Of a stretch of 6,227 nucleotides of DNA, positions 4,284-6,227 are shown one piece after another. The stretch comes from Sulfurovum sp. (lineage in GTDB: Bacteria; Campylobacterota; Campylobacteria; Campylobacterales; Sulfurovaceae), in the NCBI GenBank assembly GCA_015493425.1, contig WGDG01000036.1, positions 1 through 6,227 on the forward strand, written 5' to 3'. The notes under the pieces are model-generated. The model saw nothing but the letters and a program-made list of their open reading frames with translations. It did no database searches and had not been told where the DNA came from. Within the stretch, counting starts at the first letter, position 1, and each line of letters starts with the position of its first letter. Position numbers and translations under genes: made by a program.

Positions 4284-5765
4284 ATGGATACACAGAAAAC
4301 ACTACTGATTATCACTGACGGTATCGGGCACAAACCCGAAAGTGCCTGCAATGCGTTTGCCGATGCGGAAAAACCGACTTTTGAAGCATTGGAGAATGTT
4401 CCCAAAGCGCTTATTTCTACGTATGGATTAAGTGTGGGACTTCCCGAGGGGCAAATGGGAAACTCTGAAGTCGGGCATATGACGATTGGCTCAGGCAGGG
4501 TGCTTTACCAGGATCTTGTGAAGATCTCTTTGGCGCTTGAAGATGGCAGCATTGAGCAGAATGAGGTACTTAAAAATATTCTTGAAACCAGTGATCGTGT
4601 GCATCTTATCGGACTGATGAGTGACGGCGGGGTTCATTCGCATATCAAACACACCATCGGTTTTGCAAAGTTGGCCAAAGCAAGGGGCAAAAAGGTCTTT
4701 TTGCATCTCATTACAGACGGCAGGGATGTCAGCCCAACCTCTGCCGTGCAGTATCTGGAGCAGATAGAAGCGATCTGTGACGAGGATATTCAGATCGCAA
4801 CGATCGGCGGACGTTTCTATACGATGGACAGGGACAACCGATGGGAACGTGTTGAAAAAGGCTATCGTGCCATCGCCGAAGCCACGCCCAAGACAGAGCT
4901 TTCTCCCAAAGCATATATTGAAGCAAGTTACGAAAAGGGAGAGACCGACGAATTCATCGAACCGGTAGCCTTTGCAGGATATGACGGTATGAAGGAGGGC
5001 GATGCACTCATTGTGACCAACTTCCGTTCCGACAGGGTGCGTGAAATCACAACGGCACTGGGGGATCCTGACTTCAATGCATTTGAACGTACCTATATTC
5101 CGCTGCATATTGCGACAATGACGCAGTATGATGCATCATTTCCCTACCCGGTGCTATTTCCAAAAGAGGCACCCAAAAATACACTGGCGGAAGTTGTCTC
5201 CAACGCAGGACTTCGGCAGTTGCATACGGCAGAGACGGAAAAGTATGCGCATGTAACGTTTTTTTTAAATGGCGGCATTGAAGAGCCTATGGTAGGTGAG
5301 AGCCGTGTGCTTATCCCCAGCCCCGATGTGAAGACCTATGATCTCAAACCGGAAATGTCTGCCCCCGAAGTAGGTGAGGCAGTGCGTACGGCGATGGATG
5401 AAGCATATGACTTTATCGTGGTCAACTTTGCCAACGGTGACATGGTAGGCCACACAGGCAATTATGACGCGGCAAAGAAAGCAGTCGAAGCGGTAGATAC
5501 AGAACTTGGAAAAATAGTCGCCAAAGCCAAAGAGGCGGGTTATGCTGTTGTCCTGACTTCCGATCACGGCAACTGTGAAGAGATGTGCGACGGTGAGGGG
5601 CATGTGTTGACAAACCATACTGTAGGTGATGTCTGGTGTTACATTCTTGCAGATGGTGTCAGTGAGGTCAAAGAGGGGGGCGGTCTGAACAACATCGCGC
5701 CTACAGTGCTTAAATTGATGGGCTTGCCGATCCCGGAAGAAATGGATGAACCGCTCATTGCTTAG
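4284..5765 (+). CDS. gpmI: 2,3-bisphosphoglycerate-independent phosphoglycerate mutase
   Basis: This cytoplasmic Mn-dependent enzyme interconverts 3- and 2-phosphoglycerate in glycolysis and gluconeogenesis through a phosphoserine intermediate; it belongs to the alkaline-phosphatase superfamily. The 493 residues are the normal length. Visible active-site elements are: TDG at 11-13 (metal Asp12), GNSEVGH at 59-65 with catalytic Ser61, SDGGVHSH at 113-120, ITDGRD at 143-148, GGRFYTMDRDNRWER at 175-189, NFRSDR at 246-251, NGDMVGHTG at 384-392 (Asp386, His390), SDHGN at 426-430 (Asp427, His428) and His445 in NHTVGD. All metal ligands and phosphate-binding residues appear intact, so the enzyme should be active. 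An in-frame upstream ATG (4131) would add 51 residues running through the inverted repeat and looks spurious. It is divergent from mraY and followed after 86 bases by the TerB-like gene. Confidence 0.98.
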   Translation: MDTQKTLLIITDGIGHKPESACNAFADAEKPTFEALENVPKALISTYGLSVGLPEGQMGNSEVGHMTIGSGRVLYQDLVKISLALEDGSIEQNEVLKNILETSDRVHLIGLMSDGGVHSHIKHTIGFAKLAKARGKKVFLHLITDGRDVSPTSAVQYLEQIEAICDEDIQIATIGGRFYTMDRDNRWERVEKGYRAIAEATPKTELSPKAYIEASYEKGETDEFIEPVAFAGYDGMKEGDALIVTNFRSDRVREITTALGDPDFNAFERTYIPLHIATMTQYDASFPYPVLFPKEAPKNTLAEVVSNAGLRQLHTAETEKYAHVTFFLNGGIEEPMVGESRVLIPSPDVKTYDLKPEMSAPEVGEAVRTAMDEAYDFIVVNFANGDMVGHTGNYDAAKKAVEAVDTELGKIVAKAKEAGYAVVLTSDHGNCEEMCDGEGHVLTNHTVGDVWCYILADGVSEVKEGGGLNNIAPTVLKLMGLPIPEEMDEPLIA

Positions 5766-5787
5766 CATCTGAATTTTTTGGTACAAT
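5758..5787 (+). promoter_or_regulatory. Possible promoter for the TerB-like gene
   Basis: TTGCTT (5758-5763, overlapping the end of gpmI) and TACAAT (5782-5787) are 18 bases apart, predicting a start near 5794. It is a moderate match; co-transcription with gpmI is equally possible, since no terminator separates the genes clearly. Confidence 0.4.
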
Positions 5788-5804
5788 GATGCAAGAGATC
5801 TTTT

Positions 5805-5817
5805 GGGGCAGTGCCCC
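5805..5817. other. Small GC-rich hairpin between gpmI and the TerB-like gene
   Basis: GGGGC and GCCCC form a perfect 5-bp stem around AGT. It is the only GC-rich hairpin in this gap. No T-run follows (the next bases are TGGTATGAATG), so it is not a standard terminator. It could attenuate or mark the gpmI mRNA end. Confidence 0.4.
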
Positions 5818-5838
5818 TGGTATGAATGATGCATAAAT

Positions 5839-5843
5839 GAGGT
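5839..5843 (+). promoter_or_regulatory. Ribosome binding site deciding the TerB-like start
   Basis: GAGGT lies eight bases before ATG 5852. An in-frame ATG five codons earlier (5837) overlaps this site and has no ribosome site of its own, so 5852 is preferred. Confidence 0.7.
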
Positions 5844-5851
5844 CGAATGCA

Positions 5852-6190
5852 ATGGAAAAACGTATCAAAGAGTCGGTGGGTACCCTGCTGGCGCATATTA
5901 TCAAGGTAGATCATCGTGACATAGAGAAAGAGGCACCGCTCTTTTGTGAGATCATGGGGCAGAATTTCGACTGTACCGAAGAGGAGGCCCGGGCATTCCT
6001 TGAAGAAGTAATTGACCGGGAGTATGATCTGGACAAGCATATTGATATTATCAACCAGGCACTCTGTGAAGATAAACTTTCCAAGTATCACCTGCTTGAA
6101 CAGCTCAATCATATGATCTATTCGGACAAGATAAGCGAAGAGGATTATAAGATTTTTGAAAATATCAAGAATCGACTTTTTAGTTGTTAA
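5852..6190 (+). CDS. Small acidic, helical TerB-like protein
   Basis: This is a 112-residue protein without signal peptide or membrane segment, therefore probably cytoplasmic. It looks almost entirely alpha-helical and rich in Glu, Asp and Lys. Two halves resemble the pseudo-repeat of TerB-fold proteins (tellurite-resistance TerB/DjlA family): AHIIKVDHRDIEKEAPLF at 14-31 and HMIYSDKISEEDYKIF at 87-102, each a hydrophobic helix end, an Asp turn, then acidic residues starting the next helix. In known TerB domains such acidic clusters can bind metal ions; that is not shown here. Despite the family name there is no evidence for tellurite resistance. No ter operon genes are visible, and the neighbour gpmI gives no clear functional clue. 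Assignment rests on pattern only; a generic helical hypothetical protein is the alternative. Confidence 0.7.
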   Translation: MEKRIKESVGTLLAHIIKVDHRDIEKEAPLFCEIMGQNFDCTEEEARAFLEEVIDREYDLDKHIDIINQALCEDKLSKYHLLEQLNHMIYSDKISEEDYKIFENIKNRLFSC

Positions 6191-6191
6191 A

Positions 6192-6226
6192 TTTGAAATA
6201 ATGTATTGTACATATATTGTTTCAAA
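6192..6226. terminator. 15-bp AT-rich hairpin after the TerB-like gene
   Basis: It begins two bases after the stop codon. Bases 6192-6206 pair with 6212-6226 over 15 positions (TTTGAAA against TTTCAAA at the base; two G-U wobbles higher up), with loop TGTAC. The position suits a transcription end. The stem is AT-rich and the window stops before any T-run could be seen. An operator for the next gene is the alternative. Confidence 0.5.
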
Positions 6227-6227
6227 G

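Noticed and set aside
5805..5817. GGGGC/GCCCC hairpin as a rho-independent terminator of gpmI
   Set aside because: Stem of only five pairs and no T-run downstream; kept only as a weak structural note.

Overview
The window looks like chromosomal core sequence from a Campylobacterota (former Epsilonproteobacteria) bacterium, most likely Sulfurovum-like. Three things point there: the protein sequences, the moderate GC content, and the gene order murD-mraY divergent from a cofactor-independent phosphoglycerate mutase (gpmI). From memory, Campylobacter jejuni has the same order (Cj0432c-Cj0433c / Cj0434). The genus is an inference.

Layout from left to right. Positions 1-1105, minus strand: a 3'-truncated outer-membrane porin gene, open to the window edge, with a near-consensus sigma70 promoter and a perfect FNR-type palindrome upstream. 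Positions 1106-1471: 366 bases with no protein gene; the part next to the porin is regulatory and the rest is unexplained. Positions 1472-1547, minus strand: tRNA-Phe (GAA) with an encoded CCA and an acceptor-stem mismatch. Positions 1633-4082, minus strand: mraY followed by murD, consecutive cytoplasmic and membrane steps of peptidoglycan precursor synthesis, probably one operon. Positions 4083-4283: the divergent mraY/gpmI intergenic region, holding an 89-nt inverted-repeat element. Positions 4284-5765, plus strand: gpmI (glycolysis/gluconeogenesis). Positions 5852-6190, plus strand: a small TerB-like protein, then a 15-bp hairpin running to the window edge.

The proteins are ordinary housekeeping products. 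The unusual material is in small DNA structures. (1) Two four-copy heptanucleotide arrays lie in opposite orientation, one in the mraY-murD gap and one inside the murD reading frame, and could pair in the mRNA. (2) A perfect 10-bp-arm palindrome abuts the array inside murD. (3) A MITE-like or switch-like inverted repeat sits in the presumed gpmI leader, flanked by direct GGTAC copies. (4) An FNR box sits upstream of the porin promoter. (5) tRNA-Phe has a U4-C69 mismatch. I see no CRISPR array, transposase, phage gene, defence system or new multi-gene system.
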